DNA of 64,000 bases from Xestospongia bergquistia. Its lineage: Eukaryota; Porifera; Demospongiae; Haplosclerida; Petrosiidae. The first letter of the stretch is position 1. Every line of letters starts with the position of its first letter. The stretch is from the NCBI GenBank assembly GCA_963965975.1, contig OZ014418.1, forward strand, positions 4,228,775-4,292,774. Direction: 5' to 3'. The notes beneath the pieces were generated by a model. That model did not search any database. It saw only the letters and a list, made by a program, of their open reading frames with translations, and was not told where the DNA came from. Positions 1 through 13,087 of the stretch are shown in pieces. Both the position numbers and the translations under genes were made by a program.

Positions 1-61
1 ACAAGGTTAGGAAACACGATCAGTCTTGCCTGCATTTAATTGTTGACCTAGAGTAACATGA

Positions 62-1112
62 GATGAATTATTGGGAATTAGAATGAATACACTGAAAAGT
101 AATGGTAGTATAGGAATGAGTAAGACTGGATTACTTTGGAATAAGGAAATGGTATGGGATTGGAATTAATGTCATGGGACTGAGACTGGATGGTATAGGA
201 GTGAGGCTAACGTAGTATGAAAATTAAGAACAGATGGTATAGGACCTATACATGTACAAAAAAAACACGAACATATGCAAATACATTTTTATAATAATGA
301 CCAAAATGGACAGATATTATGGGTGTGGTAAATAATTTAGGTACGTTGATGAAGTTTGTCTTGTTTTATCCAGTCCTTTGGAAGACAAAGGTACGGAAAA
401 TAGGAGATGATTAAATGAGGTAGAGAAGAATATATAGTCTGATAAGCTTCCTGATTGTGAGTGTGTGTTTGAGAGAAAAATAATAATAGCAAGTCATTCC
501 GTGCTTGGAGGCAATATAGTGTTGTCATAACAACCATACTGACCTGGTGAGTTGCTACATGTTGTAACAATCTCTTCACTGGTAATTGTAACAATATGTT
601 AGGACTATAAGCCTTGGGAGAGAGTGTACCACCAGCTATACCATTAACAGTTCAGAACATCACTAGAACAAAAATACAAATTGTAAGGATTTTTATACAT
701 GTGCTTTGTCACTTCTATTAATTCATCCTTCTGTCTACATGTCCATCATCCATTCATTCACCCATCCATCTACTTACATAGTTGTTTCAAATTTCCGAGA
801 TATGTGTCCTGATAGAAATATAAATTTAATATTTGAGATAACAAGTTTTGTCCAGTGGGTGTGGCTTTATTATCAATACCTCTTCGGTTGTAAAAGGAGT
901 CTGGATACGAAAAATATTAAATTATTTTCCACTTACTTTAAAAAAGTTACATTCATGCCTGGACAACAGTCATGGTTGCAATGTCTTTTGGAGTACAAGA
1001 TGAGGAGAGACAGCCAAGAAGAACAGCCTGAACATACTCTTCAATAAGTGGTGGCAAGATGGGATGGAGTGGCTCAGTAACACAACATAATTGTTTGTAT
1101 ACCCAGTCCTAT
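62..1112. repeat. Left arm of a 1-kb inverted duplication
   Basis: This stretch is the reverse complement of 18118-19161 with scattered mismatches and small indels, in exonic and intronic DNA alike, so it is a genomic duplication and not a retrocopy. Homology stops near 62 on one side and near 1112 on the other. Confidence 0.85.
345..1107 (-). pseudogene. INTS2: Integrator complex subunit 2 (INTS2) fragment, copy 1
   Basis: INTS2 is a scaffold subunit of the nuclear Integrator complex, which cleaves nascent snRNA and paused mRNA transcripts. Four exons read on the minus strand: 1107-959, 900-778, 635-544 and 450-345, joined by GT-AG introns except a GC donor after position 959. The first encodes EPLHPILPPLIEEYVQAV, matching the STPLHPQLLPLIDVYI stretch I recall from vertebrate INTS2; later exons give a KAYS...ILLQLPVKRLLQHV block and LRLIISYFPYLCLPKDWI-like sequence, matching the family's PIKFLIRQAQG and YPHLCIVDDWI segments in the right order. 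The first exon keeps its frame (ending TPKDIATMTVVQ), but the second lacks one T relative to copy 2 (GGTATTGAT against GGTATTTGAT), which shifts the frame to a stop. Only the middle of the protein is present. The identification is from remembered sequence, not a search. Confidence 0.72.
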
Positions 1113-4100
1113 ATGTTTACACAGCTCATGAATTGTATAACAGCAATAAACTAGATCAGAGTGAAGACCAAAGAAACTATAAACAAATTATACTCTCAAT
1201 AGCAGTACTATGAATTAAAGTATAGATAGGCAATGACCTACTGAATAACAGTCTTTAAATCTAGTCAGTAGTTCCCTAACTGTTAAGCAACATAACTACA
1301 TAGCAACCTTTACTGGAGCTAAGAAAGACATTAAAGAACTTTGAAAGCAAAGGGATAGTTGAAAAACAAGTTACCTATATCTGAATAATAATAATGCTTG
1401 AAGTCCAAAAAATATACTCGGAAGTGTAAAGTGCATAATTTATTTGTTCATTGATCTATATGACTAACCTTATAATGAAAGGAGTGTACACATCTGATTA
1501 TACAAAATACTATGATGTACTGTGCATGAAAAATAACTTTCTCATAATGTATGAAGCCATGCATACTCAGACTAAACAAGAATTGTCAGAGTGGCTTCAT
1601 ACATGCTAAAATGTGAGACTAAAAGATGGTGGTATGTTTTATGATTACTCATATATATCTTGATTACTAAAATAATTCTATACGTCACATACTTGGTTTA
1701 TCTCAGGCTAATGATAAGCTAGAGAGAAATATTTTGTTCTATTCAGTAAATGTTACAAATCCACTTAAAACATGAAAAGTTGAGGTGCTAGATGTTTAGG
1801 AAAGAAATCCAATATAATAGGAATGACATTGTTCACAGGCCACCACGACATGATGTCATAATATTCCAGATTATTGACAAATGTACACATGATTTTTCAC
1901 TAACTAGAATAAAAATGTTTAGAAACAATAGAAAACGTCTTTCATAGTGCATAACTATTCGTGTTTATGTAAATTAAATTTATATGACTACTATAATTAT
2001 AGTGTTAAGTTCACATAAGTTTATATCAAAAATACATGAATATAATGAATAGGCACTGTGATGATGGTTAAGAAGAAAATTCACTAAATCAAATTGGAAA
2101 CCTTCACATGCTGTCTTAGAAATATTGATAAAGGAAATGACAAGCAAAAAAAAAGTATTAATTTTGTTGAAAATGTTATCAGTAATGGTCCTGGTAGATT
2201 TACTCATACAATTAACTTTTCTCTAAATGACAATGTACTAAGTACCAAGGGATACTCAATATTAAGTGATACATATATATAGGTATGCACTTGATTACTG
2301 ACACTCACCATCCCAGGATGTACTAAGTTTCCAGTGGTACTAGTGTTTAGGGATGCATATTTACTGGGCTAATAAATTGACCATTCCAAGATATACTACA
2401 GTTAGTATGAATACTTAGCACTAAGGAATGTGTATATCTCTTGAGTTGGGATCATATCAAGATATACCAGTGTACTAAACACAACCAGTATCAATTTAAG
2501 GATTCTCAGTGTTGACATTGGTCTAGTCTTAGGGACTACTTAGTATATCCTGGGATATACAGGATTGCTAGTTAATACAAGAGACAAGATATGGTAGTAC
2601 TGGACATCACTACACATTGTTTACTTCAGTTAGTCCTGGGAAGAAGCTATAATTATAATACTACAGTAAATGTCCAGTTTAACTGTTAACATAATGTATT
2701 GACATATCATAATAGAAATGCTAACTATAATATTATTATCATATATATATATACATTAGGTCCATACAAAGGACTTTTAAAGAGAGTTACAATTTAGTGT
2801 GTAGTGGGTGCTGTGAGACAAATCTCTGCTCATGAACACTCATTAAGGACACAGCTATATAGCTGTTTTTTATCAAATTATCTTCATGTATTAATTATTA
2901 TTGATAGGTATGCTCAATGTTTTAAGGACGTGGAAATTAATATTTGCCATCTCAGCACTTTATAATGGTGTTTAACAGTCTAACTAGACCATTATACACA
3001 CAGACTAGTCTAAGAATTTTAGAATTTTCTATGAAAAAAAGGAGGTTCCTATCAACCAACCAAGCATCACCTGTGTATAGTCCAATACGTGTAACAGCCA
3101 ATTACATGACATATAATATATCTGATAATGTCCCCTTGAGTGGAATCATTAAAGATACTGTATTACATTTCACATAATCTGATAAATAAAGAATGTTAAT
3201 ATTTTTATAACTAGTTTTTACATCAATGATCCACTTATAGTGTAAAATAATTATAATAAATTTTTGTCCAAATTATACTGTGGATTGAGCTAGGAGAGTA
3301 TAGTCTCACACAGAGACATCCACTTACTTTTAATGTAAGAAAGGATGTCTGGTGACTTTAGTCAAATTCCTTGACATTGTAACTTATAGACAGAACGGCA
3401 GATTCCAGTCAAAAAGTTATTCTCAAAAGTAGTAATCACCTTATGCTTGTGATAACTTCAAGGAATACTTTGGAACAATTATACTTTTATTCTTAATGTC
3501 ACATCTTTTTTTAGGCTTTACTATTCATAATAATTTGTGCAGCTAAGCTGATGATGCAATAGGTTTCAAGCATTCTGATTGGTTAGTAAAATGTGGTTTA
3601 AATGCAAAGATATTGGACTTAAGTCACATTCTCACATATCAAAGAAGAAGCATCTGAACAATACACTAAGAAAGGTCAAGTTTGAGCATCTGGTCATACA
3701 CTAAGGAAAGTCTAATTTACTGAACTAGTCTCACATAGTATTAACCTTAATAATGACCAGTTTAATACAGCAAGCTTGCATATAAGACTAATGAACAATG
3801 AACAAGATTTTCTTTGGACCATAAGCCTTCATGACATAATCATTGCATATAACCCCAAACTCTCTTATTTGTGAACACATAAAGAAATAATTAATAGGAT
3901 CATACCTTATTCCTTCAAGGACAACAGTATGACAGATCAACAGAAACTTATAAAAAAATGGAGATTCAACTAAACAGAAAGTACAGTCTCTCTTGGCACG
4001 GGTCTTACTTTAGAGGAGGAGAGGTGTGACAGAAATACTGTAAATAACTGTAATTCGGAAAATTAGAAAGGAAAGATCCTCAGTAGCTGATTGTGTAATT

Positions 4101-4505
4101 AAAATTAAATTTATCAATTGTTCTATGATCTACCAACAAAGTAAATTTAAAGTGTCAGGTATTGTACTTACTCTGTAAGTGTACATGTATATCGCCACTC
4201 CTCTCTCATTCTCTTTCTAAGGAGCTATCCTGCTGTCATTGGTAATATCTTGATTATAATGCATTGACATCTCCACAGCTACAAAGATAATTAAGAGAAT
4301 TCAGTCAATGCGACAAAGATATTAGATAACTATACTATAATACCTTTTGTTAAACTCTTATGTCAATAAATTAATATTTTAAGAATCTTCTTTTTAGAAT
4401 GACTGCAAGTCTGTACATTTTAGTAAAGCTATATCATCTATACTCTATATGACACACATATGACACAGATATTCTAGAGTAACAGTTACTTTGGTCATCT
4501 CACAG
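1113..4505. other. Stretch without a convincing gene
   Basis: AT-rich DNA with no exon I can support. A 77-codon open frame at 2944-3177 (plus) ends in a stop and could be a terminal exon, but it shows no family signature. Around 2330-2570 a degenerate motif of the type GATATAC/GGATATAC plus AGTACTAAG recurs several times. 3540-3760 contains repeated CACACTAAG-type words. None of this is enough for a gene call. Confidence 0.4.
1547..1604. repeat. 13-bp perfect inverted repeat (hairpin)
   Basis: ATGTATGAAGCCA at 1547-1559 is the exact reverse complement of 1592-1604, with a 32-nt loop. It lies in a region with no visible exon. It could be a MITE end pair or a structured RNA; nothing else decides between them. 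Confidence 0.5.
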
Positions 4506-5596
4506 ATTCTACTCATATCTGGAACAACCCATATAATGGTATGGTACGTCTCACGGGAGGCAACTATGTCAATGAAGGACTGATTGAAGTGTACTGTAAT
4601 GGACGATGGGGAACAGTTTGTGATGACTCTTTTGGATTATATTAAGCTATAGCAACATGTAAACAATTAGGTTATAATACCTATTATCGATATGAGCATC
4701 TGTTTATGTGAGTAACAGACTACATGATCAGTTGTTGTCTCCATAGACAAGGGAACACTTCTCAATCAATTTGGTTGGATGATCTAGATTGTGATTTTGG
4801 AGATAGTTGTCTAACAACATGTCAGAGATGTCCTGGCAGTGAAGATTATAGCTGTGGACATAATGAAGATGTCACCATTACCTGTTGTAAAGTAGATGTT
4901 TTAATACAGTTAACTTATAGTGACAATACATAATTAGTCACTGTTGCCATAGCGACAATACATTATATAGTCACTGTTGCTATAGTAACATGCCACATTT
5001 TAATAGTACTAGCTACCATCTAATATGATAATTTAATAGTCATCTTTTCTTTAACCCCGTAGATTCAGCTAGTACTACTGGTAGTAGTAACACCATTAGA
5101 TCTTGTTCTTGTAAGTTTTTTTTAAAATTGATATTAGTACAAAATATTTTCTAGACACAATTGATCATACTGGAACTATCGTTGGGGCTACAATTGAAAG
5201 GTTTGTTGGATTTGTGATTATTGTTGGTGTTATAGTACTATTTATTAGAGACCAACATAAAAAGGAAAGATTAATTTACCTGAGAATCCATTCCGCAACG
5301 TCAGAAATCCATTCTGTAATGTGGGTCGAACATGGACACCATCAGATCATCGTAGCTCAATGACTACTACAAACCATCCTCCCATCTCGTTAGCAAGGCT
5401 AGACACACCTGCAGCATCTTCAACCACAGCTCAAGAGCCTCCTCTATCCTTTAACCCATCAATACCCGCCCCTTCTCCTTATAATCCTGCACTTTATCCT
5501 CCTGCTCCATCAACAGTTCCAAATCCTGAGTCAGCTGTGGTAGACAAAGAGAATAAAGAACTTGGTCCTTTTTGGGCCTGTCCTCCTACTCTGTGA
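4506..5596 (+). pseudogene. SRCR-domain transmembrane receptor, broken gene fragment
   Basis: Four exons are visible: 4506-4707, 4747-4886, 5063-5110 and 5155-5596, with consistent splice phases (GTGAGT, GTAAAG and GTAAGT donors). The first two encode one SRCR domain: GMVRLTGG...EGLIEVYCNGRWGTVCDDSF, then ATCKQLGY, then WLDDLDC...C..C....C ending in ITC. SRCR domains are extracellular, disulfide-bonded ligand-binding modules. Exon 4 encodes a hydrophobic membrane span (about 5196-5244, GFVIIVGVIVLFI) followed by basic residues and a proline/serine-rich cytoplasmic tail ending at the TGA at 5594. Two lesions break it: an in-frame TAA at 4643-4645 inside the SRCR domain, and a one-base loss in the A-run 5259-5263 that separates the membrane frame from the tail frame. 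More SRCR domains probably lie upstream in the family, but none is visible here. It may be a pseudogene or a gene carrying sequence errors. Confidence 0.8.
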
Positions 5597-5952
5597 TGTC
5601 TAAATACTCAAATAAATAAGATAGTAAATCTTTTACCAACAGTTTTAAAGTTTAATTTTAATGTTCCTTCAAAGATATTGCTATAATAATGCTTTATATA
5701 CCAGATCATTTGTTTATTATAATTATATAAACTTCTTGTGGTTTTATTGTCTTTTTTAAAGAAAGCTGACATTGATGATGTATAATTCTAAATTTTGTAA
5801 TGGCTTTTCATATATAATCATACAATACTAATTGATGCTGAGACTGCCAGAAACCACTTACATGATTTTCTTTAGGTAGAATGGAATAGTCAGAGGTTTA
5901 ATCTTCATCTTAACAGCATTAGTATCTCTACTATGATCATGCAATCTCTTTC

Positions 5953-6009
5953 TGTTTCAATTCTCTCTATCCTCCTGCACTACCTCCAGCTCCTCATCGT
6001 AAGCCATAG
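5953..6009 (+). pseudogene. Second proline-rich tail exon fragment
   Basis: An open stretch reads FNSLYPPALPPAPHRKP and then TAG at 6007-6009. It resembles the PALYPPAPS part of the SRCR receptor's tail about 400 bp upstream and the PPHPPALP stretch at 20720-20806. It may be an alternative last exon or a remnant of a duplicated receptor gene. No upstream acceptor is certain. Confidence 0.4.
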
Positions 6010-6199
6010 AACAAGATTATAGAAAATAGAGAACGCCCCTTAATACATTCAATTTTGCAATATCAGTTAATTATTTCGTAAGATCTTATCATTATGTTAT
6101 CGTGTGACTCGTTCAGTAAACTAAATGCTCACTATCTGTTGAGGTTAATTTTACAATATTTATTTATTTTTCTTGGTAGTCTTCTTATCATGATGCGTA

Positions 6200-6515
6200 A
6201 ACTGAGCATGCTAAGTTTGACAACCCGCTTAGTGGCGCCAATTTTTTAGTGGTAAAGATAGTATACTCTATAGTCGAACCGCTTCATTTCAACAAGACGA
6301 AGACAGACGATGTCTGGCAGTGCTGACGAGAAGCTGCTGCTAGTGTCTACAGTTAGTTGGATCCAGTCAAGCTATCTTGCCAAGTCTCGCCCACATTACG
6401 AACAGAAAATGTTACAATGATCAGAAATTATCGTCAAGACAGCGACGAAGAAACCATATATGCTGGCTCCGATTTTTAGCAGTAAAAGAGAGAGAAGATT
6501 CTCGGGTCAGAGTAA
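6200..6515 (+). promoter_or_regulatory. Palindrome leader module, copy 1
   Basis: A near-perfect copy of the palindrome AACTGAGCATGCTCAGTT sits at 6200-6217 (one mismatch), followed 15 bp later by the palindrome TGGCGCCA at 6233-6240. An ATG at 6310 opens a 36-codon frame (MSGSADEKLLL...) that stops at TGA 6418, and a GGTCAGAGTA motif lies near 6506. The same order of parts occurs at 21009-21345 and 53084-53510. The layout suggests a core promoter plus first exon, with GGTCAGAGT as a splice donor. The short frame is not conserved between copies, so the leader is probably non-coding or the coding start lies further on. Promoter activity is inferred from position and conservation only. Confidence 0.5.
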
Positions 6516-6599
6516 TTGTACACAATATAGATTTATGTAAACCTTTCCTCTTAACTCTTGTAACTACAAAACAATGTTGGTAGACTTTGACCTATAGCT

Positions 6600-7745
6600 A
6601 GTTAAGGTATTTAAAATTAGTATTGCGTCTCTATCTTATATGTTATGTGACTGCATCCATAGTCTTGTAGCTATTTGGTAGTCAAGCTTTTGTAGTACAA
6701 ATACTAATACTAACGAGGCATCTTCTAACTTTTGTCAGATCCAGATTTATGTATACGTAGCTGCATTGAAGTCATTAGGTCTAGCATCTTGAATTAGAGA
6801 GTTTTTGTGTAATAATTACTGAATTATATTAATGCACACATATATTATGTATTGTCTTCTATAAATATGACTACATTCATAGAGCCTTGTGATATCAAAG
6901 TTGCTGTACGTAGTTGTGTGTATAATATGTACTAACACATAGCTATTTTTGGGAGATTGACTTAATGTAATGTCATGGCTGGCGCCATAATGTGTATTCA
7001 TATAACTATATAATATGAAAGTCCCTTTTTTCAGTTATGAAGAGCCTTTGACTGTTACTCACTATTATAGCTAGAATAGTAATGCCATAACTTTGTGAAA
7101 AATATTTTTAACATAACATCTGTGTTTTCGACTGGGAGCCTGATTGATGCATTGAAGAAGTTTTTGTACATTCAGACTACAGTTTTACTAGAATGAGGAG
7201 TATTTGTGTAATTTTTAGAAAAAACTAAGCTATTCTCCAAGCCTGTAATATATAATTTATGACAGATTGTTAACTTGCATCCCTTAACATAATAAGCTTG
7301 TAGATATAGGGCTGTCATGTAGCTAAGTACATGAGGTTTGTGGGTCAGAGAGTCTAATTTTAGAACATGCTCAACCATTGTAATGTTATTGTGTCATATC
7401 GTTGTATGTTGTATTAATAGTATCAACTGTATAACATCAATGTTGTTAAAATTTATGTCAAGGACTGGAGTCAGCACATGATGTTAGTGTGTTCTTGTAA
7501 GTGACCTTTAGTTTGGCATTAATTAGGTGATTTCTTATTTAAACTACAAACAATGTGACTTGTAACAACTTGTAGTCTTAAGTCCTGTTGTTGTTCTCTA
7601 GTAGCAATTATCTTATCATTAAAACCATTTCATTGAATGTACTGGCAGTTTGTGACACAAAATGTATATCCTAAAACTCTAATCTCTTGTCTTGTCCTAT
7701 AACATGTACATATACACATACATATCCTATGTAACCCTCATCTCT
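6600..7745. other. Non-coding stretch, homologous to 21.4-22.1 kb in part
   Basis: No exon is visible. The segment near 7321-7385 (CTAAGTACATGA followed by GTCTAATTTTAGAACATG) recurs at about 21942-22010, so the region downstream of leader module 1 is related to the region downstream of module 2. If the modules are first exons, this would be first-intron sequence. Confidence 0.5.
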
Positions 7746-7749
7746 TTGT

Positions 7750-8456
7750 CTTGTCAGTTCTATAATATGTACATATAGATATACACATCCTAAGTAACCC
7801 TAACTTGTCAATCCTATAAATTGTACTTGTACATCTACACATACTATATAACCCTAATCTTATTCTGACATAGACATTATTATATCTTGAGATCCAGTCA
7901 CATAATGTCCTATAACACAATGTAGTCCAAAGATATATTACATAATTTCATATTGGCCACATAATGTAGCATAGCAACATATGTACACATACCAAATCTT
8001 TTGTGATCCAGCTATGTAATCTTTCTTAGCCCAGTGATATATATCCCAGTTATATGTACATATATCCCTACATTATGACAAGCACATACCCACAATAACA
8101 TGTACATACCTATCTCAATGATGTACACATACCCACCAATCTCAATGACCTGTACATGCACACTTGTGTTACCATACTTTTTTATTGATTTTGTCTACTA
8201 ATAATTCCTCAAATATTCCTTTAGTGTAACCACCTCTTGAACATGTTAGTAATTAAATAACTTCTGTATTCCACTCTATTTGTCTTACCATACTTTGTTA
8301 GTGCTTTTGTCTGACAATATTCCTTTAATATGACCACCTCTTGAATATGTTACTCTGTGTTCCATTCTATCTTGGGTTACCATTCCATTATAACTCATGG
8401 AATTGTTAGTATTTTTGTCTTCATGTGTTCCTTTAGTGTGTTCTCTTTAACAAGTT
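7750..8456. repeat. 710-bp direct repeat, copy A
   Basis: This segment, beginning around CTTGTCA..TCCTATAA and ending TTTAACAAGTT, recurs almost unchanged at 12120-12836. The copies diverge abruptly after ACAAGTT: copy A enters the 119-bp array, copy B enters unique DNA. The pair flanks the two minisatellite arrays between them. Confidence 0.9.
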
Positions 8457-11259
8457 GTATACTAACTATATTTTTAGAGCGAACTAAATTCTGTTACATT
8501 TAGAAAGTCTAATTATAACTACTAGAGATCACACGATGACGTTAATATGATGATGTATGTTCTAAGGGTTGTGTTGTATACTAACTATATTTTTATTGCA
8601 AACAAAATTCTATTACATTTAGTAGGTCTATTTATAACTACTAGAGATCACATGATGATGTTAATATGATGACGTAATTTTTTAAGGATTGTAAGTTGTA
8701 TAATAAGTATAATTTTAGAGCAAACTAACTTCTGTTACATTTAGTAAGTCTATTTATAACTACTAGAGATCACATGATGACATTAATATGATGTATGTTC
8801 TAAGGGTTGTAAGTTGTATATTAACTATATTTTTAGAGTGAGCTAAACTCTGTTACGTTTAGTAGGTCTACTTATAACTGCTAGAGATCAAATTATGACG
8901 TTAATATGACCTAATGTTCTAAGGATTGTATGTTGAATACTAACTATATTTTTAGAGTGAGCTAAATTCTGTTACATTTAGTAGGTCTACTTATAACTGC
9001 TAGAGATCAAATTATGACGTTAATATGACCTAATGTTCTAAGGGTTGTATGTTAAATGCTAACTATATTTTTAGAGCCAACAAGATTCTGATACATTTAG
9101 TAGGTCTACTTATAACTCCTAGAGATGACATGATCATGTTAATATGATGATGTATGTTCTATGGGTTGTAAGTTGTATACTAACTATATTTTTAGAGTGA
9201 ACTAAATTCTGTTACATTTAGTAGGTCTATTTATAACAACTAGAGATCACATGAAGATGTTAATATGGTGATGTATGTTCTAAAGGTTGTAAGTTGTATA
9301 CTAACTATATTTTTAGAGTGAACTAAATTCTGTTACATTTAGTAGGTCTACTTATAAGTACTAGAGATCACATGATGACGTTAATTTGATGATGTAATGT
9401 TCTAAGGGTTGTAAGTTGTATAGTAACTAAATTTTCAGAGGAAACCCCATTCTGTTACATTTAGTAGGTCGATTTGTAACTACTAGAGATCACATGATGA
9501 CATTAATATGATGTAATGTTCTAAGGGTTGTAAATTGTACAATAACTATATTTTCATAACAAACTAAATTCTGTTACATTTAGTAGGTCTATTTATAACA
9601 ACTAGAGATCACATACGACTGTATGTATGATGATGTAATGTTCTAATTGTTGTAAGTTGTATAGTAACTATATCTTTAGAGCAAACTAAGTTCTGTTACA
9701 TTTAATATGTCTTTTTATAACTACTAGAGATTACATGATGGTATTAATATGATGTAATGTTATTAGGGTTGTAAGTTGTACATTAACTATATTTTCAGAA
9801 CAAACTAAATTATGTTAAATTTTGTAGGTCTATTTATAACTGCTAGAGATGACATGATGTTGTTAATATGATGATGTAATGTTCTAAGGGCTCTAAGTTG
9901 TATAGTAACTATATTTTTAGAGCAAATTCAATTCTATTACATTTAGTAGGTCTATTTATAACTACTAGAGATCACATGATGACATTAATATGATGTAATG
10001 TTCTAAGGGTTGTAAGTTGTATACTGGCTATATTTTTAGAGGAAACTAAATTCTGTTACATTTAGTAGGTCTATTTATAACTACTAGAGATGACGTGATG
10101 ACGTTAATATGACATAATGTTCTAAGGGTTGTAAGTTGTATAGTTACTATATTTTCAGAGCAAACTCAATTCTGTTACATTTAGTAGGTCTATTTATAAC
10201 TACTAGAGATCACATGATGACGTTAATATGACATAATGTTCTAAGGATTGTAAGTTTTATACTAACTATACTTATAGAGCAATCTGGTCTATTTATAACT
10301 ACTAGAGATGACGTGATGACATGAATGTGATGATGTAATGTTCTAAGGGTTTTAAGTTGTTTACTAGCTATATTTTCAGAGCAAAGTAAATTCTGTTACA
10401 TTTAGTAGGTCTATTTATAACCACTAGATATCACATAATGCCGTTTGTATGATGATGTAATGTTCTAAGGATTTGTAAGTTGTATAGTAACTATATTTTT
10501 AGAGCAAACTAAATTATGTTAGATTTAGTAGGTCTATTTATAACTACTAGAGATCACATGATGATGTTAATATGACGATTTAATGTTCTAAGGGTTGTAA
10601 GTTGTATACTAACTATATTTTCAGAGCAAAGTAAATTATGTTAGATTTAGTAGGTCTATTTATAACTACTAGAGATCACATGATGATGTTAATATGACGA
10701 TTTAATGTTCTAAGGGTTGTAAGTCATATAGTCACTATATTTTTAGAGCAAACTCAATTATTCACATTTAGTAAGTCTATTTATAACTACTAGAGATCAC
10801 ATACGACTGTATATATTATGATGTAATGTTCTAAGGGTTGTAAGTTGTATACTAACTATATTTTCAGAGCAAAGTAAATTATGTTAGATTTAGTAGGTCT
10901 ATTTATAACTACTAGAGATCACATAATGACATTAATATGATGTAATGTTCTAAGAGTTGTAAGTTGTACACTAACTATATTTTCAGAGCAACCTTAATTC
11001 TTTTACATTTAGTAAGTCTATTTATAACTACTAGAGATCACATACGACTGTATATATTATGAGGTAATGTTCTAATTGTTGTAAGTTGTATAGTAACTAT
11101 ATTTTAGACCAAATTAAATTGTTAGATTTAGTAGGTCTTATTATAACTACTAGAGATCACATGATGATGTTAATATGACAATGTAATGTTCTAAGGGTTG
11201 TAAGTAGTATAGTAACTATATTTTTAGAGCAAAGTAAATTCTGTTACATTTAGTAGGTC
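8457..11259. repeat. ~119-bp minisatellite, about 24 units
   Basis: Units contain GTAAGTTGTATACTAACTAT, then TTTTAGAGCAAACTAAATTC, GTTACATTTAGTAGGTCTAT, TTATAACTACTAGAGATCAC and TAATGTTCTAAGGGTTG. Unit length varies by small indels around the TGATGACGTTAATATGATGA section. A subset of units (near 9610, 10800, 11040) shares the variant ACATACGACTGTAT, and units near 10560-10730 are almost identical, showing local recent duplication. No coding potential. Confidence 0.95.
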
Positions 11260-12130
11260 ATCTCTTTGTTTTTTCAGTCCTATAACATGTACATATGCAC
11301 ACGCACATCCTATATGCACATGCACATCCTATGTATCCCTGATCTCTTTGTCTTGTCAGTCCTATAACATGTACATATGCACATAGACATCCTATGTAAC
11401 CTTGATCTCTTTGTCTTGTCAGTCCTATGACATGTAGATATACACACACACACATCCTATATAACCCTGATCTCTTTGTCTTGTCAGTCCTATGACATGT
11501 ACATACACACACATCCTATGTAAAACTGATCTCTTTGTCTTGTCAGTCCTATAACATGTACATATACACACACACATCCTATGTAACCCTGATACACATC
11601 CTATATGCACATACACATCCTATGTAACCCTGATCTCTTTGTCTTGTCAGTCCTATAACATGTACATATGCACACACACATCCTATGTAACCCTGATCCC
11701 TTTGTCTTGTCAGTCTTATAACATGTACACATACACATCCTATGTAACTCTGATCTCTTTGTCTTGCCAGTCCTATAACATGTACATACACACACACACA
11801 CACATCCTATGCAACCCTGATGTCTTTGTCTTGCCAGTCCTATAACATGTACATATGCACATATACATCCTATATGCACATACACATCCCATATAACCCT
11901 GATCTGTTTGTCTTGTCAGTCCTATAATATGTACATATGCACATACACACCCTTTGTAATACTGATCTCTTTGTCTTGTCAGTCCTATGACATGTACATA
12001 CACACACACACATATCCTATGTAACCCTGATCTCTTTGTCTTGTCAGTCCTATGACATGTACATACACACACACACACACATCCTATGGAACCCTGATCT
12101 CTTTGTATTGTCAATCCAATAACATGTACA
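11260..12130. repeat. ~65-bp minisatellite with nested CA/TACA tracts
   Basis: About a dozen units of ATCTCTTTGTCTTGTCAGTC, CTATAACATGTACATA, a variable (CA)n or ATGCACATA tract, and CATCCTATGTAACCCTG. Unit length changes mainly with the CA tract. Open frames across it on both strands are artefacts of the repeat. The same unit occurs once or twice at 7680-7800, just before direct repeat copy A. Confidence 0.93.
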
Positions 12131-12836
12131 TATACACATACACATCCTATGTAACCCTAACTTGTCAATCCTATAAATTGTACTTGTACATTTACACATC
12201 TTATATAACCCTAATCTTTTTCTGATATATACATAATCATATTAATACATGTGTATCTTGAGATCCAGTCCCATAATATCCTATAACACAATGTAGTCCA
12301 AAGATATATTACATAATTTCATACTGGCCACATAATTTAGCATAGCACAGTGGCTAACATATGTACACATACCAAATCTTTTGTGATCCAGCTATGTAAT
12401 CTTTCTTAGCCCAGTGATATATATCCCAGTTATATGTACATATATACCTACATTATGACAAGCACATACCCACAATAACATGTACATACCTATCTCAATG
12501 ATGTACACATACCCACCAATCTCAATGACCTGTACATGCACACTTGTGTTACCATACTTTTTTATTGATTTTGTCTACTAATAATTCCTCAAATATTCCT
12601 TTAGTGTAACCACCTCTTGAACATGTTACTAATTAAATAACTTCTGTATTCCACTCTATCTTGTCTTACCATACTTTGTTAGTGCTTTTGTCTGACAATA
12701 TTCCTTTAATATGACCACCTCTTGAATATGTTACTCTGTGTTCCATTCTATCTTGGGTTACCATTCCATTATAACTCATGGAATTGTTAGTATTTTTGTC
12801 TTCATGTGTTCCTTTAGTGTGTTCTCTTTAACAAGT
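12120..12836. repeat. 710-bp direct repeat, copy B
   Basis: Near-identical partner of 7750-8456, with small differences such as an extra AGCACAGTGGCTA block near 12340 and GTTACT for GTTAGT near 12626. It follows the 65-bp array directly, as copy A follows one or two 65-bp units. Confidence 0.9.
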
Positions 12837-13087
12837 TACATTAATGGTAGACCTTATCTTGTGTCATCTCTTGTGAGAATTATAATAGTGTTATGTAACA
12901 ATAACTACTGTGTTCTATCATACAACTCTTCATTAATTTTCCAGTATTTTACTACTAGGTTGTTCTATTAATATCTATAGATTATAGTCTTATTGTGTAT
13001 GATGCCCCACAAAGCTCATGTACTGCAATGTCTATATAGTCTTGTTCCATTTGTCCTCCTTTTTTTATTGCGCAGTCCCTACACTGT

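Noticed and set aside
337..594. 85-codon frame and its partner at 18628-18885 as small proteins
   Set aside because: They include the C and D exons of INTS2 but read through a 93-bp intron with good GT-AG borders; the intron part does not match the family.
6233..6300. tRNA fragment suggested by GTCGAACC near 6272
   Set aside because: No acceptor stem, anticodon arm or B-box spacing can be built on either strand.
8457..11259. CRISPR-like array because of regular repeats
   Set aside because: The whole 119-bp unit is repeated, with no unique spacers, in a eukaryotic setting. The same holds for the 28-bp arrays.
11258..12114. Overlapping cysteine-rich open frames on the minus strand and one on the plus strand
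   Set aside because: They are translations of the 65-bp minisatellite with CA tracts; each repeats the unit and changes frame with CA length.
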